A DNA stretch of 64,000 nt from an uncultured Bacillota bacterium (GCA_947426945.1 CANEFX010000008.1:1-64000); one strand, 5' to 3'; counted from the first letter of the stretch, positions 43,328 to 51,898 are shown. Notes: generated from the letters alone by a model not told the origin. Translations and numbers: made by a program.

Positions 43328-43366
43328 AAATTTATATTCCCGCCTTTCAAGCGGGAATACAAATTT
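43328..43366 (-). other. Hairpin between the SpoIID-like gene and queA
   Basis: AAATTTATATTCCCGC and GCGGGAATACAAATTT pair over 16 bp with one mismatch. It abuts the SpoIID-like stop. The minus strand continues TTACG with no T run; the plus side would read into TTTTAATAAT. Confidence 0.5.
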
Positions 43367-45144
43367 TAATAATGGGCAATCTGAACGCCGGGGAAATAGA
43401 AGGCTACAATCTCGTCATACCGAAAGCCCCGATTGGCCATAGCGTAAGCACCCCACTGGCTCATTCCAATCTGATGTCCATAGCCTCCGCCGCTAAACAC
43501 ATAGCTGTTTCCGGAAACTGTAACAGCCCCGGCCTCCGGCCGGGCAACGGCTTCTCCCCCGCCGCTCTGCGTCTCCAACGGGGACACAGAACCGGAACCG
43601 GAAATGACATAGGGCTTCTCCCCAACCTGAGACACAGAACCGGAACCGGAGATGACATACTTTCCTTCCAGTCCGCCCGGCACCTGCATACCGTTAATAT
43701 CAACATCCGGGCCGGTGGGCACAGAGGGCCGTTCTTCTCCTGTTCCCGCCCCGTTGACGGTGAAGCGGATAGAATAAACCCCCAGGCGGCCGCGGATATC
43801 GCTTGCACCGATGGTATTGCTCTGCCCATTGGCCCAGTGGACCACCACTTGAATCACATTTCCCTGGGGGGAATATGTCAACACCAGATGGTCCACTGAG
43901 GTACCGGTCCCCCAACCTTTGCTGTGAAGGCGCTCTGTCAATTGGGTAGCGGTATAGCTCACCGTCCAGGAGGAACGGGCGTTCATACTGTCCGTATCCG
44001 CCTCATAGGGGTCTTTCACCCCCCGGAGGTAAGGGTGCTCAGTAGCAGTATTGGTCCCCCACACGTTCTTGGCATCCTCGCTGGCCCCTCCAAAGCTGGA
44101 GGAATAAGGCGTCTCCGCCAGCCTGCTGTTGTACTTAGCAACCATACCGGCGGTCTCATTTACTGCCCGCATACTGATTTCGCTGGGACCGTAATCGGCC
44201 CGTTTACTGCCCATTCCATGGTAGACCTGACAACTGGTAGAGGTGCAGATATCAAAGCCATAGCTGCTATGCTTGTTCAAGTTTTTCAGCACGTAAGTTC
44301 GGGCGCATACAGCCTGGGCTTTCAAGGCCTCCAGGGGCCAGTTCCGCCCCATCTCATAACAGATCACGCCGTTTACATAATCCTCCAGGGGGAGCACGTT
44401 GATTACCGACAGATTTCCACCGTTACGACGAAAATACTGAAAGCCGCCCCGGTATTTGTAGTCGGAGAACCATGTGCGGGTCTCCTCCGCTCCGGTCACG
44501 TCGGGCTGAATCGCCAGCTTTCCCGACTCTCCGCAGTCATACTGGAACAAAATCTGGCTGGTGCCCGTCTTGACCACGCTCATGCCGTAGGTGCTGGTGC
44601 CCACTATGCTGCCGCCGAAGCTGTTTGCTGCCTCGGCCGCCTCTTTAGAGGGATATGCCCCCACCCGGACCTGATAGGCCCCGTCAATCCAAGCTGCAAA
44701 ACCGCCGTCATACTGGGCCGCGGCGGCGGAGGCCTCCTCGAAACTATCAAAGCGTCCCGGGATCTGTATATGGTAGCAGCCCACCAGAATATCGCTGGTA
44801 ATGGAGGAGGAGTAGGTCTTCTTGCCATCCGCCGTACCGTAATAGAGGTTCTGAGTCTTAAGCACCGCAACCTGGATGGTTTTGTCGTCGGTGCGGGCCA
44901 GTTCCACAAAATTCAGCCCACCGTCATAATAACCGAAGCGATAACCAAAGCCATATCCAGCACTGTTGTTGTTCTCCAGGTGGGCAGCCTCCAGTTCCCC
45001 GACGGCAACATGGTTATTGGAGGAGGCCAGCCCAACCCGGACCATGACCTCCCCATTCTGATTGACCGTTGCTGCACCGGCCAGAGGGACGACCAAACAC
45101 AGGGCCAGGGCGGCGGCGGCAAGCTGCATAAATCTTTTGCGCAT
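43366..45144 (-). CDS. SpoIID/LytB-domain secreted protein with SPOR-like region
   Basis: The 592-residue protein has a signal peptide (residues 1-23, cleavage likely after AGA), a SPOR-like repeat region at about 100-170 (GAYQVRVGAYPSKEAAEAAN), the SpoIID core with LPLEDYVNGVICYEMG and EALKAQAVCARTYVL near 250-280, and GYGHQIGMSQWGAYAM near the end. SpoIID is a lytic transglycosylase that acts on stripped glycan strands during engulfment; this longer relative may serve in spore or germination envelope remodelling. YVISGSGSVS occurs twice near 490. I chose ATG 45144, six bases after GGAG. Confidence 0.87.
   Translation of the reverse strand: MRKRFMQLAAAALALCLVVPLAGAATVNQNGEVMVRVGLASSNNHVAVGELEAAHLENNNSAGYGFGYRFGYYDGGLNFVELARTDDKTIQVAVLKTQNLYYGTADGKKTYSSSITSDILVGCYHIQIPGRFDSFEEASAAAAQYDGGFAAWIDGAYQVRVGAYPSKEAAEAANSFGGSIVGTSTYGMSVVKTGTSQILFQYDCGESGKLAIQPDVTGAEETRTWFSDYKYRGGFQYFRRNGGNLSVINVLPLEDYVNGVICYEMGRNWPLEALKAQAVCARTYVLKNLNKHSSYGFDICTSTSCQVYHGMGSKRADYGPSEISMRAVNETAGMVAKYNSRLAETPYSSSFGGASEDAKNVWGTNTATEHPYLRGVKDPYEADTDSMNARSSWTVSYTATQLTERLHSKGWGTGTSVDHLVLTYSPQGNVIQVVVHWANGQSNTIGASDIRGRLGVYSIRFTVNGAGTGEERPSVPTGPDVDINGMQVPGGLEGKYVISGSGSVSQVGEKPYVISGSGSVSPLETQSGGGEAVARPEAGAVTVSGNSYVFSGGGYGHQIGMSQWGAYAMANRGFRYDEIVAFYFPGVQIAHY
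43526..43546. repeat. 21-bp GC palindrome, copy 2
   Basis: The 21 bp from 43526, containing GGCCTCCGGCC, are identical to those at 25205-25225. It can form an 8-bp hairpin around TCC. Here it is read as part of ARPEAGA in the SpoIID-like linker. Confidence 0.6.
43583..43659 (-). repeat. 48-bp tandem unit within the SpoIID-like gene
   Basis: About 29 bp beginning GACACAGAACCGGAACCGGA recur 48 bp later (43583-43611 and 43631-43659) with a single difference, encoding YVISGSGSVS twice at a 16-residue period in a low-complexity linker. Confidence 0.8.
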
Positions 45145-45263
45145 AATGTACTCCATTTCTCTGGTTTCAGGGGGATTTTCTATTGACAATAGGGTCAGCC
45201 CCGTGTTAGGATAGCTGCAACGTGAAGGGTAGCGGCTTTGCACAGGCAAATCTCCCTTTTGAC

Positions 45264-45292
45264 ATTATAGTACAAAATCAGCCGCTTGAAAA
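45264..45292 (-). promoter_or_regulatory. Predicted promoter of the SpoIID-like gene
   Basis: Minus-strand TTTTCA (45292-45287) and consensus TATAAT (45269-45264) are 17 bp apart. It gives a leader of about 110 nt. Confidence 0.5.
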
Positions 45293-45311
45293 GCCGCTGA
45301 TTTATTTTTTT
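45275..45311 (+). terminator. Intrinsic terminator upstream of asd
   Basis: AAATCAGC (45275-45282) and GCTGATTT (45296-45303) pair, extended inside by four more pairs after a mismatch, and are followed by ATTTTTTTC. It points toward asd, although no plus-strand gene ends here. Confidence 0.65.
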
Positions 45312-45313
45312 CA

Positions 45314-45375
45314 TCCGGACTGAATTTTCTGTTGGATTCATCTATTTTTCAGATGAAACATAGAATAAGCCGGAT
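45314..45375 (+). promoter_or_regulatory. Nested inverted repeats in the asd leader
   Basis: ATCCGG (45314) pairs with CCGGAT (45370) outside, and TTCATCT (45337) with AGATGAA (45351) inside. TAGAAT (45361-45366) could be a -10 element for asd. No known riboswitch class could be matched by eye. Confidence 0.35.
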
Positions 45376-45395
45376 CAATATGGAGGTTGTCAATT

Positions 45396-46496
45396 ATGGA
45401 AAAGTATAAAGTAGGCATTATCGGCGCCACCGGCATGGTCGGTCAGCGGTTCGTCACACTGATGGAGAACCACCCTTGGTTCCAGCTCACTGCCCTGGCT
45501 GCCAGCCCCCGTTCCGCCGGTAAGCCTTATGAACAGGCTGTATCCGGCCGCTGGGCCATGCAGTCGCCCATCCCACAGGAAGCCAAAGACATGGTCGTTC
45601 TGGACGCTCAGGCCGATGTAGAAAAGATTGCTGGCATAGTGGATTTCGTATTCTGCGCCGTAGACATGAAGAAGGACCAGATCAAAGCGCTGGAGGAACA
45701 GTATGCCAAGGCTGAATGCCCTGTGGTATCCAACAACTCCGCCAACCGCTGGACCGACGACGTACCCATGGTGGTACCCGAGCTCAACCCGCAGCACATT
45801 GAAATTATCCCCGCTCAGCGCAGACGCCTGGGCACCAGGCGGGGATTCATCGCCGTCAAGTCCAACTGCTCTATCCAGAGCTACGCCCCCCTCCTCACCC
45901 CACTGATGCAGGCGGGCTACGACATCGAGAAGGTGCTGGTCTGCACCTATCAGGCCATCTCCGGTGCTGGCAAGACCTTTGAACGCTGGCCTGAGATGGT
46001 GGATAATCTCATCCCCTACATCGGCGGCGAGGAGGAGAAGAGCGAGCAGGAGCCCCTGAAGGTCTGGGGCCATATTGAGGGCGATAAGATTATCAAGGCA
46101 GACGGCCCGGCCATCACCGCCCAGTGCCTGCGGGTCCCCGTTTCCGACGGCCACACCGCCGCCGCCTTTGTCACCTTCAAGGAGGGCAAAAAGCCTAGTG
46201 AGGATCAGATCAAGGAGATCTGGAAAAACTTTAAGGGCCGGGCCCAGGATCTGGACCTCCCCTCTGCCCCCAAGCAGTTCATCCACTACTTTGAGGAGCC
46301 CGACCGGCCACAGGCCAGAACCGAACGGGAGTTGGAGGGCGGCATGGCCATCTCTGCCGGACGCCTCCGCCCCGACACCCAGTATGATTACAAATTCGTA
46401 GGGTTATCCCACAATACCCTCCGGGGCGCCGCCGGAGGCGGGGTCCTCCTGGCCGAGCTGCTGTGCGCCGAGGGATATATCGACCACAAGGCATGA
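45396..46496 (+). CDS. asd: Aspartate-semialdehyde dehydrogenase
   Basis: Asd reduces aspartyl phosphate to aspartate semialdehyde, feeding lysine, diaminopimelate, threonine and methionine. The NADP motif GIIGATGMVGQRF is at 8-20 and the catalytic cysteine is C158 in KSNCSIQSYAP. ISAGRLRPD near 325 is typical of the fungal/archaeal-like subgroup found in some Clostridia. I start at ATG 45396, nine bases after GGAGG; an in-frame TTG nine bases earlier is less suitable. Confidence 0.95.
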   Translation: MEKYKVGIIGATGMVGQRFVTLMENHPWFQLTALAASPRSAGKPYEQAVSGRWAMQSPIPQEAKDMVVLDAQADVEKIAGIVDFVFCAVDMKKDQIKALEEQYAKAECPVVSNNSANRWTDDVPMVVPELNPQHIEIIPAQRRRLGTRRGFIAVKSNCSIQSYAPLLTPLMQAGYDIEKVLVCTYQAISGAGKTFERWPEMVDNLIPYIGGEEEKSEQEPLKVWGHIEGDKIIKADGPAITAQCLRVPVSDGHTAAAFVTFKEGKKPSEDQIKEIWKNFKGRAQDLDLPSAPKQFIHYFEEPDRPQARTERELEGGMAISAGRLRPDTQYDYKFVGLSHNTLRGAAGGGVLLAELLCAEGYIDHKA

Positions 46497-46647
46497 AGCA
46501 GACCATCCTGACATTGACTTTTACCCTGCTGGTTTCCTCTCCACACCACAGATTGTCGGTCCCTTAAAGATTTGCTTGTCAGCGCGTGCACCCTATTCGA
46601 TTTTTTGGCACTTTAATAATTTAAATTTCTGAAAGGATGCTGTTCTT
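46497..46647 (+). other. Intergenic space between asd and dapA with no clear content
   Basis: These 151 bp hold no recognisable gene or terminator. The last 40 bp are AT-rich before GAAAGGATG, the likely dapA ribosome binding site. A separate dapA promoter is possible but no hexamer pair stands out. Confidence 0.5.
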
Positions 46648-47535
46648 ATGAGAACTCCAGTCTTTACCGGCTCCTGCCCTGCCTTGGTGACCCCCTTTGA
46701 CGCCAATGGAATCATCAACTACGAGGCCTTTGGCAAGCTGATTGACGACCAGATTGAAGCGGGTGTGGACGCGGTATGCGTCTGCGGCACCACCGGCGAG
46801 TCGGCCACCATGTCCATTCGGGAGCACATCGCCGCCGTGGAGTTCTGCGTCAAGCGGGTGGACCACCGGGTAAAGGTCATCGCCGGGGCGGGGTCCAACG
46901 ACACCTCCGCCGCCGTCTACCTGTCCCAGCACGCCCAGGACTCCGGAGCCGACGCCCTGCTTCACGTCACCCCTTATTACAACAAGGCCAGCCAGACCGG
47001 CCTCATCAAGCACTATGAGTATATCGCTGACCGCACTGAACTGCCCGTTATACTTTACAATGTGCCCAGCCGCACCGGCGTGTCCTTCACCGCCGACACC
47101 TACAAGATTCTGTCGGAAAACCCCAAGATCAACGGCGTGAAGGAGGCCAGCGGCAACTTCTCCCTCCTGGCCCACACCCGCTACCTCTGCCCCGACGACT
47201 TCTACATCTGGTCGGGCAACGACGACCAGGTGGTGCCCATGATGGCCCTGGGGGCCAAAGGCGTCATTTCGGTGGCCTCCAACATCATCCCGGAGGTCAT
47301 GCTGAAAATGAGTCACTTATGCCTGGAAAATGACTTTGAGGCCGCCTCTCAGCTTCAGATCAAGTACATGGACCTGATCGACGCCCTGTTCTGCGAGGTC
47401 AATCCCATTCCTATCAAAGCTGCCATGAATCTGATGGGAATGGCGGCTGGCCCCCTGCGCCTGCCCCTGTGTGATATCTCGGACAAAAATCTGGCTGTCC
47501 TCCGGGCTTCCATGGAGCGGATGGGACTGCTTTAA
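46648..47535 (+). CDS. dapA: 4-hydroxy-tetrahydrodipicolinate synthase
   Basis: DapA condenses aspartate semialdehyde with pyruvate, the first committed step to diaminopimelate and lysine. The Schiff-base lysine is K165 in GVKEASGN, the catalytic tyrosine Y137 in ILYNVPSRTG, and CGTTGESATMS (46-56) binds pyruvate. The 295-residue length is normal. It stands between asd and dapB, which supply its substrate and use its product. Confidence 0.97.
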   Translation: MRTPVFTGSCPALVTPFDANGIINYEAFGKLIDDQIEAGVDAVCVCGTTGESATMSIREHIAAVEFCVKRVDHRVKVIAGAGSNDTSAAVYLSQHAQDSGADALLHVTPYYNKASQTGLIKHYEYIADRTELPVILYNVPSRTGVSFTADTYKILSENPKINGVKEASGNFSLLAHTRYLCPDDFYIWSGNDDQVVPMMALGAKGVISVASNIIPEVMLKMSHLCLENDFEAASQLQIKYMDLIDALFCEVNPIPIKAAMNLMGMAAGPLRLPLCDISDKNLAVLRASMERMGLL

Positions 47536-47542
47536 TCTGCTA

Positions 47543-47566
47543 TTTCCACCCCCAAAGGGGTGGAAA
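47543..47566 (+). other. Hairpin between dapA and dapB
   Basis: TTTCCACCCC/GGGGTGGAAA, a perfect 10-bp stem with a 4-nt loop, 7 bp after dapA and without a T run. Confidence 0.55.
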
Positions 47567-47596
47567 CTAATATTCCTGTGAAATGAGGAAGAATTT

Positions 47597-48352
47597 ATGC
47601 TGAAGATAATTATCTCCGGCTGCAATGGCCATATGGGCCGGGTAGTGGAATCACTGTGCGCCAATGATACTGCTGTGGAGGTATGCGCCGGCTTCGACGT
47701 GCTGGGGAACAGCGATCGGGAGTTCCCTGTCTTTACCTCCCCCGCCCAATTCAGTGGTCGGGCGGACGCGGTAATCGACTTCTCCTCTCCTGCCGCATTG
47801 GAGGGCCTGCTGAAGTTTTCCGGGGCACGTAAGATTCCTCTGGTGCTTGCCACCACCGGCTACACTCCGGAACAGGAAGCCCAAGTGGGAAGCGCCGCAC
47901 TGGAGGTACCCATTTTCCGCTCCGCCAACATGTCTCTTGGCGTCAATGTTCTGCTGGAGCTGGTAAAGAAGGCCGCCTCCGTCCTTGGGGACAGCTATGA
48001 TATCGAGATTGTGGAGCGTCACCACCGTCGGAAGGTGGACGCCCCTTCGGGCACCGCTCTGATGATCGCCGGCGCGGCGGCCCAGAGCTGCGGCCATGAG
48101 ACGGAGTTCGTCTATGAGCGCCATTCCACCCGCCATTCCCGGGACAAAAAAGAAATTGGCATCTCCGCTGTTCGCGGGGGCACCATCGTGGGGGAACACG
48201 AGATCATCTTCGCCGGCCACGACGAGATCATGGAGATCAAACATACCGCCCTGTCCCGGGAAATCTTTGCCCAGGGGGCGGTGGAAGCCGCCAAGTTCAT
48301 CGCCGGGGTGGAAAAGCCCGGACTGTATGACATGAGTTATCTTGTAAAATGA
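47597..48352 (+). CDS. dapB: 4-hydroxy-tetrahydrodipicolinate reductase
   Basis: DapB reduces the DapA product to tetrahydrodipicolinate. The nucleotide-binding loop is ISGCNGHMGRVV near the start and the substrate motif is ERHHRRKVDAPSGTA near 140. At 251 residues it is complete. The order asd-dapA-dapB ends in a strong terminator, so these three genes form a unit; later lysine-pathway genes are not here. Confidence 0.97.
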   Translation: MLKIIISGCNGHMGRVVESLCANDTAVEVCAGFDVLGNSDREFPVFTSPAQFSGRADAVIDFSSPAALEGLLKFSGARKIPLVLATTGYTPEQEAQVGSAALEVPIFRSANMSLGVNVLLELVKKAASVLGDSYDIEIVERHHRRKVDAPSGTALMIAGAAAQSCGHETEFVYERHSTRHSRDKKEIGISAVRGGTIVGEHEIIFAGHDEIMEIKHTALSREIFAQGAVEAAKFIAGVEKPGLYDMSYLVK

Positions 48353-48354
48353 GT

Positions 48355-48393
48355 AAAACCGCCCTCTGTTCAACGGACAAAGGGCGGTTTTTT
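48355..48393 (+). terminator. Terminator of the asd-dapA-dapB unit
   Basis: AAAACCGCCCT and AGGGCGGTTTT pair, with a further stem inside, followed by a T run, 2 bp after the dapB stop. Confidence 0.9.
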
Positions 48394-48408
48394 GAAAGGT
48401 TCACAGCA

Positions 48409-48906
48409 ATGAAAAACTTGTTTTTGATCGGAGGGACGATGGGCATAGGAAAAACCACGGTCTGTCAACAGCTGAAAAAGGACCTGCCCAACAGCGTGTT
48501 TCTGGACGGCGACTGGTGCTGGGACGCCAGCCCCTTTCAGGTAACCGAAGAGACGAAAACCATGGTGCTGGACAACATCACCCACGTGCTCCAGAATTTT
48601 ATCCACTGTTCCGCCTATGACAACATCATTTTCTGCTGGGTCATGCATCAGCAGGCCATTATAGATGAAATTCTTGGACGATTGGAAACTGAAAACTGCC
48701 GCATCAGGTGCGTTTCTCTGATCGCCGGCCAGGAAACTATCCGGGAGAGGCTGACAAAAGATGTTTCCAGAGGCCTCCGAACGGCGGACGCAGTGGAACG
48801 AAGCCTCGCCAGACTCCCCTTGTATCAAAACCTAAACACCATAAAAATAGATACCACGGGAAAATCTGTCTTGGAAACTTCGGCTGAAATACAGGCGGCT
48901 TTGTAA
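48409..48906 (+). CDS. P-loop nucleotide kinase-like protein
   Basis: The 165-residue protein starts KNLFLIGGTMGIGKTT, a Walker A loop, then has a LDGDWCWDASPF segment reminiscent of small-molecule or nucleotide kinases and a possible lid region RERLTKDVSRGLRT. It resembles AAA_18/AAA_33-type kinases of unknown substrate. I start at ATG 48409, behind AAAGG; the frame extends upstream through the terminator and is not used. Confidence 0.75.
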   Translation: MKNLFLIGGTMGIGKTTVCQQLKKDLPNSVFLDGDWCWDASPFQVTEETKTMVLDNITHVLQNFIHCSAYDNIIFCWVMHQQAIIDEILGRLETENCRIRCVSLIAGQETIRERLTKDVSRGLRTADAVERSLARLPLYQNLNTIKIDTTGKSVLETSAEIQAAL

Positions 48907-48944
48907 CACAGCAGAACTCTACGGAGCGGCGATTGATTTTTCCT

Positions 48945-48968
48945 CGAAAACCTGTTACCCTGTTTTCG
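48945..48968 (+). promoter_or_regulatory. Inverted repeat just before the XRE regulator gene
   Basis: CGAAAAC (48945-48951) and GTTTTCG (48962-48968) flank 10 bp and touch the GGAGG of the next gene. It could be an operator for that regulator. Confidence 0.4.
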
Positions 48969-48980
48969 GAGGTGGGACAT

Positions 48981-49559
48981 ATGGACCAAGAAAAAACCGG
49001 AGCTCTCATCCGGGCCCTGCGCGCCCAGCGCGGGCTGACCCAAAAGGCGCTGGCCGAGGCCGTCGGCGTAGGCGACAAGGCTGTCAGTAAATGGGAGCGT
49101 GGCCTAGGGTGCCCCGACGTGTCCCTCCTTCCGGAATTATCAAGGGTTTTGGGTGTTGGGCTGGAGGCGTTGCTCTCCGGCCGGCTAGACGCCAACGACC
49201 AGGAAAGAGGAAATATGAAAAAGTTGAAATTTTATGTCTGTCCCGACTGCGGCAACTTTATTGCCGCCGCAGTAGAGGCTGCTGTGTCCTGCTGCGGCAG
49301 GACGCTGCTCCCTCTGGAACCCCAAAAACCTGAGGAACTGCTTTCGGTGGAAAAAATTGACGACAGCTGGTTTATCTCTTCCCCTCATCCCATGACCAAG
49401 GAGCATTACATCTCCTTTACGGCCCTGCTCACCGGAGACACACTGTTCCTCCGCCGGCTTTACCCCGAGTGGGACCTGCAAACCCGCATTCCCTGCTTCG
49501 GCCACGGAATTTTGTTATGGTACTGCACCCGGCATGGGCTGTTCCGACAAATCATTTAA
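48981..49559 (+). CDS. XRE regulator with desulfoferrodoxin-like C-terminal domain
   Basis: Residues 1-65 are a helix-turn-helix (LTQKALAEAVGVGDKAVSKW). Past a linker comes a cysteine pair FYVCPDCGNFIAAAVE, then SCCGRTLLPLEP and a C-terminal part with HPMTKEHYISFTALL and YCTRHGLFRQI. This arrangement is seen in other Firmicute XRE proteins whose C-terminal part resembles desulfoferrodoxin, suggesting metal or redox sensing. The start at ATG 48981 follows GGAGG by eight bases. Confidence 0.82.
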   Translation: MDQEKTGALIRALRAQRGLTQKALAEAVGVGDKAVSKWERGLGCPDVSLLPELSRVLGVGLEALLSGRLDANDQERGNMKKLKFYVCPDCGNFIAAAVEAAVSCCGRTLLPLEPQKPEELLSVEKIDDSWFISSPHPMTKEHYISFTALLTGDTLFLRRLYPEWDLQTRIPCFGHGILLWYCTRHGLFRQII

Positions 49560-49572
49560 GGAGTGATCCGCC

Positions 49573-50316
49573 ATGTCTGACCAATTTATCCGCACCCGCC
49601 TGCTGGTGGGCGACGAGCCGCTGGAGCGGCTGAAACAGGCCAGAGTCGCTGTCTTCGGCGTGGGCGGTGTGGGCGGCTACGCTGTTGAGGCGCTGGCGCG
49701 ATCAGGTATAGGCACTTTACACCTTTATGATGACGACATTGTATCGGAGAGCAACCTGAACCGTCAGATCGCCGCCCTCCATTCTACCGTCGGCCAACCC
49801 AAAGCGGAGGTCATGGCCCGGCGGGTGCGGGATATCAACCCGAATTGCCAGGCAGAGTTCTTTCGGATGTTCTACCTTCCGCAAAACGCGGACCAGGTGG
49901 ATTTGTCCCAATACGACTACGTGGCGGACTGCATCGACACGGTAACCGCAAAACTGGAGCTCATATCCAGGTGCACCTCCCTCCAGGTGCGAATTATCTC
50001 TGCTATGGGTACTGGAAACAAATTTGACCCCTCCGCTCTCGTAGTCACCGATATCTCCAGAACCCAAGGCTGTCCACTGGCCCGCACTATGCGCAAGGAA
50101 CTGCGAAAACGGGGAATCAGCCATCTGAAGGTAGTCTACTCCACCGAACTACCCACTCAACCCCTCCACCCGGCTGAGCCGGAGGCTCCTGAAGCTTTCG
50201 GTACCCGCCCCGGCTCCGCCGCCCGGCGGGACACTCCCGGCTCCACACCCTTTGTCCCTGCCGCCGCCGGCCTCTTACTGGCCTCAGTAATTGCTCAGGA
50301 ACTAGGAGAATATTAA
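49573..50316 (+). CDS. tcdA: tRNA threonylcarbamoyladenosine dehydratase (TcdA)
   Basis: TcdA is an E1-like enzyme that cyclises t6A in tRNA to ct6A. The 247-residue protein has the adenylate-binding VFGVGGVGGYAVEALARSG near 28, DDDIVSESNLNRQ, and ADCIDTVTAKL near 115. It begins 13 bp after the regulator gene, so the two may be transcribed together. Other ThiF/MoeB-type proteins share these motifs, but length and sequence fit TcdA best. Confidence 0.9.
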   Translation: MSDQFIRTRLLVGDEPLERLKQARVAVFGVGGVGGYAVEALARSGIGTLHLYDDDIVSESNLNRQIAALHSTVGQPKAEVMARRVRDINPNCQAEFFRMFYLPQNADQVDLSQYDYVADCIDTVTAKLELISRCTSLQVRIISAMGTGNKFDPSALVVTDISRTQGCPLARTMRKELRKRGISHLKVVYSTELPTQPLHPAEPEAPEAFGTRPGSAARRDTPGSTPFVPAAAGLLLASVIAQELGEY

Positions 50317-50401
50317 AAGCGTACCGGTTTGACAGCTGGCACGCTCTGTATGTTTCACCTTGTTTTGGGGGATACTGCGTTTCACAGAGGAGGAATATTT
50401 C

Positions 50402-50581
50402 TTGAGCCTAATAGCCTGTACAGACCCCTGTGTCTATCAAAAGGACGGTTACTGCTCCTTATCACGAGCGGCTTCACCCGGGGAGCTAGGACAGTCCCGA
50501 TGCGTCAACTTCGTACCCGTACGGCCTTTAAAGCAGAGCGGCCAGGGCCTCCCGGATGTTAGATACACGAATCAGTTCTAG
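50402..50581 (+). CDS. Small cysteine-rich protein with TTG start
   Basis: This 59-residue frame starts at TTG 50402, eight bases after GGAGG. It reads SLIACTDPCVYQKDGYC and has cysteines at 6, 10, 18 and 34 (C-x3-C-x7-C-x15-C), matching a family of about 40-residue Clostridia proteins often mislabelled hydroxymyristoyl-ACP dehydratase. The four cysteines suggest a metal site. The last 54 bp overlap the end of the convergent radA gene, so the C-terminal tail (after about residue 42) may be a recent extension. Function unknown. Confidence 0.7.
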   Translation: MSLIACTDPCVYQKDGYCSLSRAASPGELGQSRCVNFVPVRPLKQSGQGLPDVRYTNQF

Positions 50582-51898
50582 TCCCTCCGGCACAGCTAAC
50601 TTTCCCTGGGCCCGCTTTGGGATCATGCATTTTGTAAAGCCTAAACGCTTTACTTCAGCTAACCGCTGTCCCAAGGCGCTGGCTGCCCGAAGCTCGCCGG
50701 TAAGACCCACTTCCCCGATCGCGGCCAGGTCGTGGAGAACCGGTTTGTCCCGGAAACTGGAGGCCAGCGCCAAAATGGCAGCCAAGTCGGCGGCAGGCTC
50801 TTCCAGATACAGCCCACCGATAACGTTGAGATAAACATCACAATTGCCCACCATCAGTCCGCCCCGCCTTTCCAAAACCGCCAGCAGCAGCATAGACCGA
50901 CTGTAGTCGAAGCCGTTGCTCACCCGGCGTGGGGTTCCCAGACTGGATGGTACCGCCAAAGCCTGAATCTCCGCCAATACCGGCCGGACACCCTCCATAA
51001 CACAGGTAACACAAGTACCGGGGGCTTCTGCCGGCCGACCGGCCAGCATAGCCTCTGAAGGGTTAGGCACCTCCGCCAGTCCTCCGTCCTCCATCTCAAA
51101 AACGCCGATCTCATTGGTTGCCCCAAAGCGGTTCTTAGCCGCCCGGAGAATGCGGTAAGCCATGTGCCGCTCTCCCTCGAAGTAGAGGACACAGTCCACC
51201 ATGTGCTCCAGCACCTTAGGACCGGCGATGGCACCCTCTTTATTCACGTGGCCAATGACAAAAACCGTAATATTCTCTCCTTTGGCCAATTGCATTAGTG
51301 TCAAGGTACATTCCTTTACCTGGCTTACACTGCCCGGAGCAGATGTCACATCCCCGTGGTACAAGGTCTGGATGGAATCCACAATAAGTACGTCGGGCCG
51401 GAGCTGATGAACAGCATCCAGCACATTCTCCAGGCTGGTCTCCGCCAGCAGGTAAAGTCCCTCTCCCTGGACCTTCAGCCGCTCCGCCCGCAGCTTGATC
51501 TGCCGCTCTGACTCCTCTCCGGATACATACATCACCTTAGCAAAGCAGCACAGGCTGTCGCATATTTGCAGCATCAGCGTAGACTTTCCGATACCCGGCG
51601 CTCCGCCTACCAACACCAAGGAGCCTTTTACCGCTCCCCCGCCCAGCACCCGGTCCAACTCCCCCATCCCGGTTGCAAAGCGCAGTTCATCGGTGGTTTC
51701 CACCTCTCTCATGGGTCTGGGGCGGCTGACAGCCACCCCAGTGGCCGAACTACCCTTCCCCAGCACAGACCGCTTGGAAGCTTTCTCCACCGGCTGCTCC
51801 ACAATCGTGTTCCAAGCCCTGCAAGCCGGACACTGCCCCTGCCATTTGGGCAGTTCATTGCCACACTCGGTACAATAAAACAGCGTTTTGGCCTTCAT
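50528..51898 (-). CDS. radA: DNA repair protein RadA
   Basis: RadA is a RecA-like, DnaB-like motor that drives branch migration in recombination. The 456-residue protein has a zinc finger (C9, C12, C23, C26), Walker A GGAPGIGKST near 95, the family motif AAKNRFGATNEIG near 255 and a Lon-protease-like C-terminal domain. I start at ATG 51898, nine bases after AAAGGG; an ATG nine bases earlier touches that site. Confidence 0.96.
   Translation of the reverse strand: MKAKTLFYCTECGNELPKWQGQCPACRAWNTIVEQPVEKASKRSVLGKGSSATGVAVSRPRPMREVETTDELRFATGMGELDRVLGGGAVKGSLVLVGGAPGIGKSTLMLQICDSLCCFAKVMYVSGEESERQIKLRAERLKVQGEGLYLLAETSLENVLDAVHQLRPDVLIVDSIQTLYHGDVTSAPGSVSQVKECTLTLMQLAKGENITVFVIGHVNKEGAIAGPKVLEHMVDCVLYFEGERHMAYRILRAAKNRFGATNEIGVFEMEDGGLAEVPNPSEAMLAGRPAEAPGTCVTCVMEGVRPVLAEIQALAVPSSLGTPRRVSNGFDYSRSMLLLAVLERRGGLMVGNCDVYLNVIGGLYLEEPAADLAAILALASSFRDKPVLHDLAAIGEVGLTGELRAASALGQRLAEVKRLGFTKCMIPKRAQGKLAVPEGLELIRVSNIREALAALL

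Noticed and set aside
43924-45186. 420-codon plus-strand frame opposite the SpoIID-like gene
   Set aside because: No recognisable protein features; the minus strand encodes a clear signal peptide and SpoIID motifs.
45250-45395. Lysine riboswitch before asd
   Set aside because: The space is too short and I could not place the conserved lysine-riboswitch core; only simple stems are visible.
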